A DNA stretch of 64,000 bases from Microbacterium immunditiarum (GCF_013409785.1 NZ_JACCBV010000001.1:1054001-1118000); one strand, 5' to 3'. Counted from the first letter of the stretch, positions 51,399 to 61,300 are shown. Program-made: numbers and translations. Notes: generated from the sequence alone by a model not told the origin.

Positions 51399-53024
51399 AT
51401 GAAGCGTAAGCATGGCGGGCTCGCCGTATTCACGGCCATTGTCGGTGCAGTTCTGCTCGCGACGGGATGCACGGCGCCAGGGAGTTCCGCACCGTCCGAC
51501 GATCAGCGGTCTGCTGATATCGATCAGATCGAAAATCCTCATATGCCGTTCGGCGACCCTCCTGGTGAAGGAGGGACACCCGTCAAGGGCGGTGAGCTGA
51601 CAGTCGGAATGTTCGCCGATATCAATTCCTTCGACACGATTGCCAAGCTGAACATTCCGGCGATGGCGATCTACGACCAGTTGATGCGGTATGACGAGAA
51701 CGGTGAGGCGGTGCCGTATCTTGCGAGTTCGATGGAGACGTCGGACGCAGGGAAGACGTGGGTCATGGGACTGCGACCCGATGTGCGGTTCCACGACGGC
51801 ACGCCTCTCGACGCAGATGCTGTGATTTACAACATCCAGCGGATCATCGATCTTCCGGAGGCAGCGGCCCATCTGTACGCCTCGGACATCGAGACGCTCA
51901 CCGCTGAAGACGAGTTGACCGTTCAGTTTGTGCTCAAGGAACCGAATGCGTCGTTCTCCGCCTTCTTCGCGGAGAATCCGTCGATCGCCAGTCTGGGTGT
52001 CGTGGGCTCTCCCGCGGCGATCGAGCAGTGGGGGGCCGACTATACCAACCACCCGGTGGGAGCTGGGCCCTACAAATTCGTGTCGTGGGCTCGGGGTGAC
52101 AAGGCGGTGCTCGAGCGCAACGATGACTATTGGCAGGAGGGCCTACCGCATCTCGACACGATCACCTTCGTGCCCCGGGTCGACGCGGACACTCGAGCCA
52201 TCAGTCTCGAGAACGGTGAAGTGGACCTGATCGAGTCGAACGGCGTCAACGACTTCCTGCGCCTCGTCGACAACCCGGAGCACAAGTACTACCTCGGTGG
52301 CGAAGGCGGCACGTACTTGCCGTTCAACCACGACAAGGCACCGTTCGACGACATTCGGATGCGTCAAGCCGCGGTAATGGCGATCGACTACGACCAGATG
52401 TCCGAGGTGCTCTTCGATGGGCAGATGGAACGATCGGAGACCCCGATCGGGAAGGGCTCGGCGTATTACAGCGAGAAAGCTGCGGAAGCATTCCCGGATA
52501 CCGACCAGGAAGCCGCGAAGAAGCTGGTAGAGGAATACGTCGCCGACGGCGGAGACCCGTCGTTCACGTTGGAGGGCGGTAACTCGGCGTCTGCTGTCAA
52601 GACCCAGCAGTTCCTGCAGGCGCAATGGGAGGCAGTCGGCATGAACGTCGAGCTGAAGCAGCACGACCTCGCCACCTTGATCAAGGAGATCCGAGAGGTC
52701 AACTTCAACATCTCATCGAAGGGCTTTCACGGGTCGTCGCAACCGTATCCGCTTCTCGAGGAGCTTTTCGAGACGGGCGCATATTCCAACTTGAACAGGT
52801 ACTCCAGCCCCAAGATGGACGAGCTCCTGGAGCAGGCGCGGAGCGCCACGAGCGAAGAAGAGCGTATTCGGCTCTATAACGAGGTCCAAGTTCTCGCGAA
52901 TGAGGATGTGGTGAACCTGTGGTACGCGCCCGGGTTCCTTGGCCTGATCTCGAAGACGTATGTCCACGGTGTCGTACGAGGGTCGTCTGGCCCGACCTAT
53001 TTCGCCGAAATCTGGGTGGAGTAG
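51399..53024 (+). CDS. Dpp/Opp-type ABC transporter substrate-binding lipoprotein
   Basis: The protein has 541 residues: a basic start, a hydrophobic segment and the lipobox LLATGC (Cys about 25) that anchors it to the membrane, then family-5 solute-binding features: GGELTVGMFADINSFDTI, the GLRPDVRFHDGTPLDADAVIYN block (about 130-150) and NHPVGAGPYKFVSWARGD (about 218). Members bind peptides, opines, nickel chelates or other small organic ligands. The ligand here is unknown. ATG 51399 follows GGGAGCG. Third codon positions are less G/C-rich than in the left part of the window, in line with acquisition by transfer. Confidence 0.9.
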   Translation: MKRKHGGLAVFTAIVGAVLLATGCTAPGSSAPSDDQRSADIDQIENPHMPFGDPPGEGGTPVKGGELTVGMFADINSFDTIAKLNIPAMAIYDQLMRYDENGEAVPYLASSMETSDAGKTWVMGLRPDVRFHDGTPLDADAVIYNIQRIIDLPEAAAHLYASDIETLTAEDELTVQFVLKEPNASFSAFFAENPSIASLGVVGSPAAIEQWGADYTNHPVGAGPYKFVSWARGDKAVLERNDDYWQEGLPHLDTITFVPRVDADTRAISLENGEVDLIESNGVNDFLRLVDNPEHKYYLGGEGGTYLPFNHDKAPFDDIRMRQAAVMAIDYDQMSEVLFDGQMERSETPIGKGSAYYSEKAAEAFPDTDQEAAKKLVEEYVADGGDPSFTLEGGNSASAVKTQQFLQAQWEAVGMNVELKQHDLATLIKEIREVNFNISSKGFHGSSQPYPLLEELFETGAYSNLNRYSSPKMDELLEQARSATSEEERIRLYNEVQVLANEDVVNLWYAPGFLGLISKTYVHGVVRGSSGPTYFAEIWVE

Positions 53025-53165
53025 GCGAACAGCCTGACTTCGGGGCAGGGACCGACCAGCAGACGAGTTCGGCAGAGACATAGGTGGAATCGTGATGCAG
53101 AAATACGGGAACTTCCGTGCACTCTGCACCGTCATAGCCCAGAAGTGCGGCGGGAACAGTCTTAG

Positions 53166-54110
53166 ATGAGAGCGATTACTCAGCGAGCCCTACACCTCTT
53201 CGCGGTCCTCGTCGTGGCCACGTTCGCCACTTTCTCCTTGGTTGATCTCATTCCGGGAGACGCCGCGGAGATCGTGGCGGGCGAGGGCGCGACCGAGGAC
53301 CAAGTGGACGCGGTCCGGGAGCGTCTCGGCTTGAACCAACCCATGTTGGTCCGCTATGGGGCGTGGATACTCAATGTCCTTCAGGGCGATCTCGGGAGGT
53401 CTTACGTCACCAATCAGTCGGTGGCCGACACGCTGCTCGCCCGATTCCCGGTCTCCTTGGAGATCGCTTTGGTCTCGCAGGCGATCGCGTTGGCGATAGC
53501 GATTCCCTGGGCGCTGTACTCCGCGTACCGCGAGAACGGGTGGTTCGACCGGATTGGTGGGGTCCTCGGATTCGGAGGCCTCGCGACTCCGAGCTTCGTT
53601 CTCGGGCTGGTGCTCATCTACATCTTCGCCGGAGGTGTGCTCTCGATATTTCCGGCGACGGGTTACGTGAGTTTCGACGAGGATCCCTTGCGGAACTTGT
53701 GGAGCATCGCGCTGCCGGTGATGTGTCTTGTGCCCGCTGAAGCGGCCGTGTACCGACAGGTGCTGAGGTCCGACGCCATATCGACCCTCCGGGAGAACTT
53801 CGTGCTGATGGCGAAATCGAAGGGCCTCCCCCCGGGCCAAGTCCTGCGCGGGCACGTGCTGCGACCGTCATCTCTCTCGTTGATCACCATCGCAGGGGTG
53901 AGCATCGGTGGAGTCATCGGTGGCACCGTGATCGTGGAGACGATGTTCGCGGTGCCGGGAATGGGGGCTCTTCTCGCACAGTCCGTCAATGAACGGGACT
54001 TCATGATGCTGCAGGGCGCGCTCCTGGTGATCTGCGTCGTGTACGTCGTCGTCAACCTGCTGGTCGATGTGGGATATATCCTCCTGGACCCGAGAGCGCG
54101 GAACTCATGA
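53166..54110 (+). CDS. Dpp-type ABC transporter permease (DppB-like)
   Basis: The 314-residue membrane protein has the DppB pattern: an N-terminal helix, FSLVDLIPGDAAEIVAGEGAT, RERLGLNQPMLVRYG, six helices in all and the EAA-type loop TLRENFVLMAKSKGLPPGQVLRGHVLRP (spread over about 203-230). It pairs with the next permease. A 141-bp gap separates it from the binding-protein gene; no gene is seen there. Its stop overlaps the next start (ATGA). Confidence 0.92.
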   Translation: MRAITQRALHLFAVLVVATFATFSLVDLIPGDAAEIVAGEGATEDQVDAVRERLGLNQPMLVRYGAWILNVLQGDLGRSYVTNQSVADTLLARFPVSLEIALVSQAIALAIAIPWALYSAYRENGWFDRIGGVLGFGGLATPSFVLGLVLIYIFAGGVLSIFPATGYVSFDEDPLRNLWSIALPVMCLVPAEAAVYRQVLRSDAISTLRENFVLMAKSKGLPPGQVLRGHVLRPSSLSLITIAGVSIGGVIGGTVIVETMFAVPGMGALLAQSVNERDFMMLQGALLVICVVYVVVNLLVDVGYILLDPRARNS

Positions 54111-55024
54111 CAACAACCAATCGAGCGCTGAGCCGGTCGGACATCCCCCTGGGTGCGGAGACGGATGTCGCTCGCAAGAGGCGGTTCCATCGGCGGGGAT
54201 GGCGCCTGTCGAAGCGGCCGGACCCGGTCCTCGTCATCGCGATCGTCTGGCTGTCCGCGCTGATATTCGCCGGCGTCTTCGCGGACGTGCTGCCGATCGC
54301 GAATCCGACTCTTCCTGACTATGACAATCTGGGCGGACCGCCGTCGCTCGCACATCCTCTCGGCGGGGACTATCTGGGGCGTGACATCCTCTCCCGGGCC
54401 ATCTACGGGGCCCGCGTCGATCTGGTGCTGGGCTTCTTCGCAGTCCTGATCAGTGTTCTTGTAGGGAGCACCCTCGGAGTGATCGCCGGATACCGCGGAG
54501 GGCACTTCGGGCGAGTGGTGATGGTCATGACCGACGTGATCCTGGCCTTTCCTGCGCTGGTTTTCATCATCGCGATCGTCGCCGTGTTCGGCTCCAGCCT
54601 CCTCATCTTGATCCTGGCGTTGGGCTTGCTGGGCATCCCGAGCTTCATCCGGATCTCGCGGGCCCACACCATGGTGCTGCGCAAGCGGGAGTTCGTCATG
54701 GCTGCGCGCGCATACGGCGCCAAGCCGGTGCGCATCGTCCTGCGAGAAATCGTCCCCAGCCTGGTGCTGCCGATCGCGGCGTATGCGTTCGTGATCATCG
54801 GCGTGTTCATCGTCGCGGCCGGCGCGCTGAGTTTCCTCGGCTTGGGAGTGCCGCCTCCGACACCGACGTGGGGAAGCATGATCGCCGAGGGAAGGGCCGA
54901 CCTGATCACCCATCCCCACGCCGCACTCATGCCTGCCGCGGTGATGTTCATGACCGTGCTATCGGCGAACATCATCGGCCAGCATCTGCAGGGCCGGGTC
55001 GATATTAGGGAGACAGTTCTGTGA
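54107..55024 (+). CDS. Dpp-type ABC transporter permease (DppC-like)
   Basis: The 305-residue protein has a charged 40-residue N-terminus, an N-terminal helix, AHPLGGDYLGRDILSRAIYGAR (a DppC hallmark, about 83-104, in two adjoining parts) and the EAA loop around EFVMAARAYGAKPVRIVLRE. ATG 54107 overlaps the upstream stop; its own stop overlaps the ATPase GTG. It completes the membrane channel. Confidence 0.92.
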   Translation: MTTTNRALSRSDIPLGAETDVARKRRFHRRGWRLSKRPDPVLVIAIVWLSALIFAGVFADVLPIANPTLPDYDNLGGPPSLAHPLGGDYLGRDILSRAIYGARVDLVLGFFAVLISVLVGSTLGVIAGYRGGHFGRVVMVMTDVILAFPALVFIIAIVAVFGSSLLILILALGLLGIPSFIRISRAHTMVLRKREFVMAARAYGAKPVRIVLREIVPSLVLPIAAYAFVIIGVFIVAAGALSFLGLGVPPPTPTWGSMIAEGRADLITHPHAALMPAAVMFMTVLSANIIGQHLQGRVDIRETVL

Positions 55025-56109
55025 GCGACGACATGAAGACCGGTTCGATGCTCCTTCACGCCGATGACGTCTCTGTTCGATTCACGACGGGGAGAGGCAC
55101 GATCACGGCCGTCGACGGTGCCTCTTTCTCTCTTGCGCACGGAGAAGGCCTGGGAATTGTCGGCGAGACGGGTTCGGGAAAGACCATTCTCACCCGCAGG
55201 GTCATGGGGCTGGTGGGGCCGGGCCGCAATACCGTCCTCTCTGGAAAAGTCACGATGGACGGCACAGAGCTGACGCGATTGAGCCCGAAGAAGCTGAGGG
55301 ACTACTGGGGCAGAGAGATCGCAGTGATTCTGCAGGACCCGATGACGTCGCTGAACCCGGTCAGGCGGGTCGGCAGTCAACTCATGGAGTCCGTGCGATA
55401 TCGCCGCCGGTTGAGCCGAAACGAGGCGCGCAAGCTCGCGATCGAGTTGTTCCGCTCGGTAGGCCTTCCTGACGCGGAGCGTCAGCTCCGCAGGTTCCCG
55501 CACGAGCTGTCCGGCGGAATGAGACAGAGGGTCGCCATCGCCATCGCGCTCGCATCCGAGCCCCGTGTCCTTCTGGCCGACGAGCCGACGACCGCACTGG
55601 ACGTCACGGTTGCCGCCAGGATCCTCGACCTGCTCAGCAGAAAGCAGCTTGAGGCGGGGATGGCGATGATCCTGGTGAGCCACGATCTCCGGGCGGTCCG
55701 CGGACGCACTGACCGGGTCATCGTCATGTATGCAGGGCAAATCGTCGAGTCCGCGCCGACCTCGGTGCTGTTCGCCGATCCCAAGGTCCCCTACAGCCGT
55801 GCCCTGCTGGACTCCGTGCCGCCTCGCTCCGGCCCGAACCACGTCCGGCTCCAGGCTGTTCCCGGAAAGCCGCCGGACCCGATCAACCCCCCTCGAGGCT
55901 GTCGGTTCAGCCCGAGATGTCCCTACGCACAGGAGAAGTGCGTGGCCGAGGCGCCGCCATTGACGGCGACGAAGGAAGGCGACCGCCTCTACCGATGCTG
56001 GTTCCCGCTCGGGACCCCCGAGGGGGAGAAGGCGCGCAAGGTCAATCTGGAACGAGGGAGGACGGCGACTGGGCTCGCGCTCGTCCCGGTCGAGGGGGTG
56101 TACCACTGA
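55021..56109 (+). CDS. Dpp-type ABC transporter ATPase (DppD-like)
   Basis: The 362-residue ATPase has Walker A GETGSGKT (about 47), Q-loop ILQDPMTSLNP, signature LSGGMRQRV (about 163), Walker B VLLADEPTTALDV and a switch His (LVSHDLRAVR). The C-terminal oligopeptide-transporter extension carries the Cys cluster CRFSPRCPYAQEKC, which in relatives binds a Fe-S cluster. GTG 55021 overlaps the preceding stop. Confidence 0.93.
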   Translation: MSDDMKTGSMLLHADDVSVRFTTGRGTITAVDGASFSLAHGEGLGIVGETGSGKTILTRRVMGLVGPGRNTVLSGKVTMDGTELTRLSPKKLRDYWGREIAVILQDPMTSLNPVRRVGSQLMESVRYRRRLSRNEARKLAIELFRSVGLPDAERQLRRFPHELSGGMRQRVAIAIALASEPRVLLADEPTTALDVTVAARILDLLSRKQLEAGMAMILVSHDLRAVRGRTDRVIVMYAGQIVESAPTSVLFADPKVPYSRALLDSVPPRSGPNHVRLQAVPGKPPDPINPPRGCRFSPRCPYAQEKCVAEAPPLTATKEGDRLYRCWFPLGTPEGEKARKVNLERGRTATGLALVPVEGVYH

Positions 56110-57137
56110 TGGCAGGATCAGGACACGCAAGTCTGAGAGACCCTGCGGAAGAGGATATTCCGTTGCAGGTCAAGGACCTGGTGGTGGAGTTCAACGTCGG
56201 GCGGGGCCGGACGGTCCACGCGGTGTCCAACATCAGCTTCGACATCGCTCGGGGAGAGACCCTGGGACTCGTCGGCGAGTCAGGTTGCGGCAAATCGACG
56301 ACGGCCCGGGCGATCGCCGGGCTCCTCAAATCGAAGTCCGGTTCGATCACCTTCGAAGGGCAAGAGCTGACGAGTCTGGCGCCCGCGCAGCTGCGATCGA
56401 TCCGGCCTCGTATGCAGGTCGTGTTTCAGGACCCGATCTCCTCGCTGAACCCGAGGAGGCGAGTGAGGGACATCGTCGGGGACCCCCTTCAGGTGTGGGG
56501 AAGGAAGGACCCGGGAGGCGAGCTGGTGTCCCGCTCCCTCGAAGCAGTCGGCCTGGATCCCGATCTCGTCGGGGATCGTCTGGCACATCAGCTCTCGGGC
56601 GGACAGTGCCAGAGGGTATCGATCGCGCGCGCGCTCATCCTGTCGCCGGAGCTCCTGATCTGCGACGAGCCCGTCTCCGCCTTGGACGTGTCGGTGCAGG
56701 CGCAGGTGCTCAACCTGCTCGAGGACCTCAAGTCGAAGTTTGGACTCACGATGGTTTTCGTCTCCCACGACCTGGGCGTCGTCCGGAATGTGACGGACCG
56801 TACGGCGGTCATGTACCTGGGCAAGCTGTGCGAGATCCTTCCCTCTGTGGAGCTCTTCCACTTCCCTATGCATCCGTACACGGTCCTGCTTGCCAGTGCC
56901 TCCGACGACTCGTCGGACAGCGCGGGAATCGAGGTGAAGACGGACGAGATGCCCTCGGCGATGGCGCCTCCGGGCGGGTGCCGCTTTCGGACGCGATGTC
57001 CGTTCGCATCGAGCATCTGCGCGGAGGAGGAGCCGATGTTCCGGGAGCTGGGGCCGGGGCACTTCGTCGCGTGCCATCACCCGGTGACGATGCCCCGGAC
57101 CATTCCTGTCAGAGCGGCGGAAGCCGTGGCGTCGTGA
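56109..57137 (+). CDS. Dpp-type ABC transporter ATPase (DppF-like)
   Basis: The 342-residue ATPase has Walker A GESGCGKST (about 57), VFQDPISSLNPRRRV, signature LSGGQCQRVSIARAL (about 162, with Cys where Arg is usual), Walker B LLICDEPVSALDV and the His loop FVSHDLGVVR. A C-terminal Cys set (CRFRTRCPFASSIC) is present. The start ATG 56109 overlaps the previous stop (TGATG). With this gene the importer is complete. Confidence 0.93.
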   Translation: MAGSGHASLRDPAEEDIPLQVKDLVVEFNVGRGRTVHAVSNISFDIARGETLGLVGESGCGKSTTARAIAGLLKSKSGSITFEGQELTSLAPAQLRSIRPRMQVVFQDPISSLNPRRRVRDIVGDPLQVWGRKDPGGELVSRSLEAVGLDPDLVGDRLAHQLSGGQCQRVSIARALILSPELLICDEPVSALDVSVQAQVLNLLEDLKSKFGLTMVFVSHDLGVVRNVTDRTAVMYLGKLCEILPSVELFHFPMHPYTVLLASASDDSSDSAGIEVKTDEMPSAMAPPGGCRFRTRCPFASSICAEEEPMFRELGPGHFVACHHPVTMPRTIPVRAAEAVAS

Positions 57138-57189
57138 TGAGAGCTCCCCACAGTCGCCACTCGATCGATTTATCGGAGGTTGTACCGCT

Positions 57190-58395
57190 TTGGTCAGCAT
57201 GATGATGCAAGGAACCACAGAGTTCATCGCTCCCCGCGTGACGCTGGCGGGTCGCGGGACGACGGCGAAACTCGGAGAGTATCTCGTCCCGCGAGGGTTC
57301 ACGACGAGTAGTGTCCTGGTGGTCGTGGACGACCACCTGCGCGACAACGAGGCCTATCTGCGACTCGAGCGGGGCCTCAGGCGTGCCGAGCTCAGCCCGA
57401 CGGTGATAGGGGGGCTCGGCACGGAGCCTGATGACGGGCGCATCGACGAGGCAGCCGAGCGAGCCCGGGGCGTCGACTACGCATACGTCATCGGCGTCGG
57501 GGGCGGGTCAGTGATGGATGCCGCCAAGATGCTCGCTGTGCTGGTGCGGAACGGCGGGGGAGCGGCCGATTGGGTAGGTCCGATCGAGCCGCCCGGAGGC
57601 ATCGCGCCGCTGGCGTTCGTGCCCTCCACGTGCGGAACGGGGGCAGAAGTGACTCGTGCCGCGATGGTGACGGTGGGAGGCGCGAAGAGGATCTCCGTGT
57701 CGTCCCGGTACCCGGGCGGACACGTCGTCCTCGACCCGGGGATCCTCGACGGGCTCCCGGCAGCGGTGATTGCCTCGACAGGGTTGGACGCGCTCGCTCA
57801 TGCTGCGGAGGCGATGATGTCGAAGGATCGTTCCTGGAGCACCGTCCGGAACTCGGTGAGCGCGATCGAGAGCCTGGTCGCGAATATCGAGGCGGCAGTG
57901 CGCGGGGATCGCGACGCGCTCGAGGAGTGCTTCTACGCCTCACATGCGGCGGGGCTCGCTTTGAACGCCGGCGTGCAGCTGGGGCATTCGGTCGCCTATT
58001 GCATCGCCAATGTCGTCCACGTGCCCCACGGGATCGCCTCAGGGCTGGCGCTTCCGTACTGCATCGCATACAACTCGCGTGCGCTGGACGGCTCGAGCAC
58101 GGGGAAAGTCCTCTCCCGTGCCGTGACCGGGGGTCTCGGTGACACTTTGTCCGACGCCAGCGCGAGTCTAGACGGCCTGCTCTCGCGCTTGTCCATGCCC
58201 AGATCCCTCTCCGACCTGGGGATTTCAGCGAGTGTCGCGCAAGGCATGGCCGACACCTGCTATGGGGACTATCCGCGCCCCGCCAATCCGGCACCACTGC
58301 TGTTGGCTTCGCTTCGAGACCTCTTCGCAGCGATGCACGCCGGGGACCTGCAGGCGGCCTTTTCCGCGAGCCCCGGTGCGGGCGACGGAGCATGA
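57190..58395 (+). CDS. Iron-containing alcohol dehydrogenase
   Basis: The 401-residue type-III alcohol dehydrogenase has the NAD motif GVGGGSVMDAAKMLAVL (about 97-113), FVPSTCGTGAEVTR, metal ligands in GLDALAHAAEAM (Asp and His, about 198-203) and GHSVAYCIANVVHVPHG (His pair, about 264-280). It oxidises an alcohol to an aldehyde or reduces in reverse; maleylacetate reductases are another branch. The start is TTG 57190, nine nt after GGAGGT; ATG 57199 is too far from that site. The stop overlaps the ATG of the acyl-CoA synthetase gene. Confidence 0.9.
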   Translation: MVSMMMQGTTEFIAPRVTLAGRGTTAKLGEYLVPRGFTTSSVLVVVDDHLRDNEAYLRLERGLRRAELSPTVIGGLGTEPDDGRIDEAAERARGVDYAYVIGVGGGSVMDAAKMLAVLVRNGGGAADWVGPIEPPGGIAPLAFVPSTCGTGAEVTRAAMVTVGGAKRISVSSRYPGGHVVLDPGILDGLPAAVIASTGLDALAHAAEAMMSKDRSWSTVRNSVSAIESLVANIEAAVRGDRDALEECFYASHAAGLALNAGVQLGHSVAYCIANVVHVPHGIASGLALPYCIAYNSRALDGSSTGKVLSRAVTGGLGDTLSDASASLDGLLSRLSMPRSLSDLGISASVAQGMADTCYGDYPRPANPAPLLLASLRDLFAAMHAGDLQAAFSASPGAGDGA

Positions 58396-60509
58396 TGGGC
58401 GCCCGCCAGAAAGGGGATGATGTGAGATCGCAACGGATTAGTCATATCAAGCAGCTGCTGGATCCCTCGAGCATCGCGGTCGTCGGAGCGTCCAACGACG
58501 CGGAGAAGATCGGGGGTCGTCCCCTGCAGATTCTGTCCCAGCGCGGATACGAGGGACGGCTCTACCCCGTGAACCCCAAGTACGAGACGATCCAGGGCCT
58601 GCCCGCGTACGCGGACATCTCCGACCTGCCTTCCGACGTCGAGATGTACATCTTCTGCGTGCCCGCACAGGCCACCGACGAACTGGTGGAGAAGGCGGCT
58701 GCGCACGGAGCGAAGGCGGGCGTGATACTCAGCGGCGGGTTCGCCGAGGTCGGTCCAGAGGGAGCTCGGCTGCAGGAGAGGCTGCGGCGGATCGCAAACG
58801 AGCACGATCTGGCATTGCTCGGCCCGAACAGTCTCGGGCTGGCCTCCTTCACGAACCGCGTTTGCGCGACGTTCGCGACCACCCTCAGCACGATGCCGTC
58901 CATCGAGCCGGGCGACGTCGCTTTGCTGTCGCAGAGCGGCGGGACCGCCTTCAACCTGTTCACCGAATCGTACTGGGCGGGCGCACGGTTCTCGCACGTC
59001 ATCGCGACGGGCAACGAGGCGGGACTCGCCTTCGCCGACTACCTGTCGTTCCTGGCCACCGATGACGCCACGAAGTCGGTGGTCGGCTATCTGGAGGGCG
59101 TCAGCGATGGCGGGGAGCTCGCCGCAGCTCTCGAGGCGCTGCGCGCAGCGGGCAAACCGGTGTACCTGTTGAAGGCCGGCGTCTCGGAGCACGGTCGCCG
59201 CTCGGTCGCCTCTCATACCGCCCAGTTCGCGGGTGACGACTCGGCCTACGGCGCGCTTTTCGACCGCACGGGCGTCATACGACTGGAGAGCATGGACGAT
59301 CTTGTCGACGTCTCGCGTGCACTCACCGTCTATCCGCGGACGGATCGCCTCGCGGTCGGCACGAACTCAGGTGGCGCGACGGCATACATCTCAGACGCGT
59401 GCGACCGTTTCGGCGTGCGCTTAGCGGATCTCTCTTCGGACACCGGGGCGGCGTTGGGGGCGCGCCTGCCGGCGTTCGCTGGATTGAGCAATCCCGTCGA
59501 CTTCACTCCGCAAGTCATCACAGATCATGAGATCCTCGCCGACACGTTGCAGACGTTGGACGCCGATACCGACGTGGATGGTCTGCTCGTCTTCCTCGGC
59601 AGCATGGAGTACTTGCACGAAGAGCTGCTCGACGTGCTCGTGCGCACCCGCCCGACGCTTCGCAACCCGCTGTCGGTCGCCTGGTTGGGGGTCAGCGACG
59701 AGGTGAGGGCGAAGGCGGCGAAAGCCGGGCTGGCCGTCTCCGGGGATCCCCTGCGAATCGTGCGCGGCATAGGTATGGTTCAGCGTGGCCGGGAACGATT
59801 GGCTGACGAGATCGCCGTGATCGAGCCGGGAGAAGTCCCGGTCGACGTGACGGGGGTGCAGATCCCCGACCTCTCCCACTTGGACGAGGCCGCCGCGACC
59901 TCGCTTCTGGCTCAGTTGGGGACCCGGGTACCGGCGAGCATCGAGATCAGCCGCGAGCAGGATGCCGTCGCGGCCGCTGAGAGGATCGGGTATCCGGTCT
60001 TCCTGAAGCTCGTCGAGCCCTTCATCGCGCACCGGGCACGGGTGGGCGCCATCGTCGGCGGCATCCAGGATTCCACTCAGCTCGCCAACGCTCATCAGCG
60101 GCTGGTCGACTCGTTCGGTATGAGCCGAGGGATCGTGGTGGAAGAGATCCCGCCCGGCCCGGACCTGATGGTCGGTGTGATGAGTGACCGCACGTTCGGG
60201 ACGCGGGCCGTAATCGGTGCCGGGGGGATCTGGGCCAACGAGATCGGTGATCTCCGCACGATCATCCCTCCCTACGATGCCCCCTATCTTCAGCGCGAGC
60301 TGGTCAAGCTGAGGATCTTCCCGCAGATCCAGGCTGCGGCAGCCGATATCGCGGCCTTGGCTCATGACCTCTCACGCGTCTTCCGTCGGCTGGATGCTCT
60401 CGTGAGATCCGGATCGCTCACCGAGTTCGAATGCAACCCGGTGCGAATCGTGGACGGGGAAGCCATCGTCCTGGACGCGCTCGCTTTGCGAGCAGGTGAC
60501 CCCTCGTGA
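58392..60509 (+). CDS. Acyl-CoA synthetase, ADP-forming (acetate-CoA ligase type)
   Basis: The 705-residue protein fuses a CoA-binding domain (SSIAVVGASNDAEKIGGRPL, about 26-45), two succinyl-CoA-synthetase-like domains with the phosphohistidine site VASHTAQFAGDD (His about 278), and a C-terminal ATP-grasp domain (from about 480; GYPVFLKLVEPFIAHR, then AVIGAGGIWANEIGD). It makes an acyl-CoA from an acid, ATP and CoA with ADP as product. ATG 58392 overlaps the preceding stop; an internal GTG 58422 has a better ribosome site (AAAGGGG) and is an alternative start 10 codons on. The stop overlaps the citryl-CoA-lyase-like gene. Confidence 0.9.
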   Translation: MMGARQKGDDVRSQRISHIKQLLDPSSIAVVGASNDAEKIGGRPLQILSQRGYEGRLYPVNPKYETIQGLPAYADISDLPSDVEMYIFCVPAQATDELVEKAAAHGAKAGVILSGGFAEVGPEGARLQERLRRIANEHDLALLGPNSLGLASFTNRVCATFATTLSTMPSIEPGDVALLSQSGGTAFNLFTESYWAGARFSHVIATGNEAGLAFADYLSFLATDDATKSVVGYLEGVSDGGELAAALEALRAAGKPVYLLKAGVSEHGRRSVASHTAQFAGDDSAYGALFDRTGVIRLESMDDLVDVSRALTVYPRTDRLAVGTNSGGATAYISDACDRFGVRLADLSSDTGAALGARLPAFAGLSNPVDFTPQVITDHEILADTLQTLDADTDVDGLLVFLGSMEYLHEELLDVLVRTRPTLRNPLSVAWLGVSDEVRAKAAKAGLAVSGDPLRIVRGIGMVQRGRERLADEIAVIEPGEVPVDVTGVQIPDLSHLDEAAATSLLAQLGTRVPASIEISREQDAVAAAERIGYPVFLKLVEPFIAHRARVGAIVGGIQDSTQLANAHQRLVDSFGMSRGIVVEEIPPGPDLMVGVMSDRTFGTRAVIGAGGIWANEIGDLRTIIPPYDAPYLQRELVKLRIFPQIQAAAADIAALAHDLSRVFRRLDALVRSGSLTEFECNPVRIVDGEAIVLDALALRAGDPS

Positions 60510-61300
60510 ACGACGCCTCTTGGCACGTCGGAGGGCTCGACATCGCGACCGCCGTCGGGCATGCGAACGCCGAACGCATAGAGTTCCGTGAGCACGATCT
60601 TGTCGACGATCTCATGGGCGTCGTCGGGTACTCGGAGCTGCTGCTCCTCGCCGTCACGGGTCGTTCTCCGCTCCCCGAGCACGTGCGCGTCGCGGATGCC
60701 GTCCTCGTGTGTCTGGCCGACCACGGAATGCAGCCCAGTGCGCTGAGCGCCCGGCTCACGTACTTCTCCGCACCGGACGCCGTGCAGGGTGCGCTCGCGG
60801 CCGGGATTCTCGGCGCGGGGAGCTCCCTGCTCGGCTCCATGGAGCAGGCCGGCCGGCTGCTTGACACGATCGCGGCCGTGGTAGAGGGTGGCGCCCCGGA
60901 GGACGAGGCGGTCCGCGGCTGCGTGTCCTCGGTCCTGTCCGACGGAGGGAAGGTACCCGGATTCGGGCATCGCCTGCATCGGGCAGGTGACCCGCGCGCC
61001 GCCCGGCTTCTGCGCGTGGCGAGGGAGAACAATGTCGCCTCTGACGAGGTCCGGCGTCTGGAGCTGGTGGGTCAGTCCGTGGGCGATCGCACCGGCCGCA
61101 CACTGCACGTCAATGCGACGGGCGCCGCTGCGGCCTTGCTACTAGGGATGGGGGTGCCATGGCAACTGCATCGCGGGTTCTCCGTCGCCAGCCGGATCGT
61201 CGGCCTCTTGGCGCATATCGGCGAGGAGATGACGAGGCCCGTGACGCCCGCCGTCCGTGACGCCCTTCGGAGCGCGAGCTGGCTCGTGGAGGACGAATGA
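60506..61300 (+). CDS. Citryl-CoA lyase-like enzyme (citrate synthase superfamily)
   Basis: The 264-residue protein is the short form of the citrate-synthase fold, as in citryl-CoA lyase and the C-terminus of ATP-citrate lyase. It shows VGYSELLLLAVTGRSPLPEH, the conserved PGFGHRLHRAGDPRAARL (about 151-168, catalytic His region), and a C-terminal helix after PWQLHRGFSVASRIVGLLAH, which includes the expected second active-site region. It would cleave a 2-hydroxyacyl-CoA into acetyl-CoA and an oxo-acid or run in reverse. GTG 60506 overlaps the synthetase stop, so the two enzymes are made together. Confidence 0.85.
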   Translation: MNDASWHVGGLDIATAVGHANAERIEFREHDLVDDLMGVVGYSELLLLAVTGRSPLPEHVRVADAVLVCLADHGMQPSALSARLTYFSAPDAVQGALAAGILGAGSSLLGSMEQAGRLLDTIAAVVEGGAPEDEAVRGCVSSVLSDGGKVPGFGHRLHRAGDPRAARLLRVARENNVASDEVRRLELVGQSVGDRTGRTLHVNATGAAAALLLGMGVPWQLHRGFSVASRIVGLLAHIGEEMTRPVTPAVRDALRSASWLVEDE

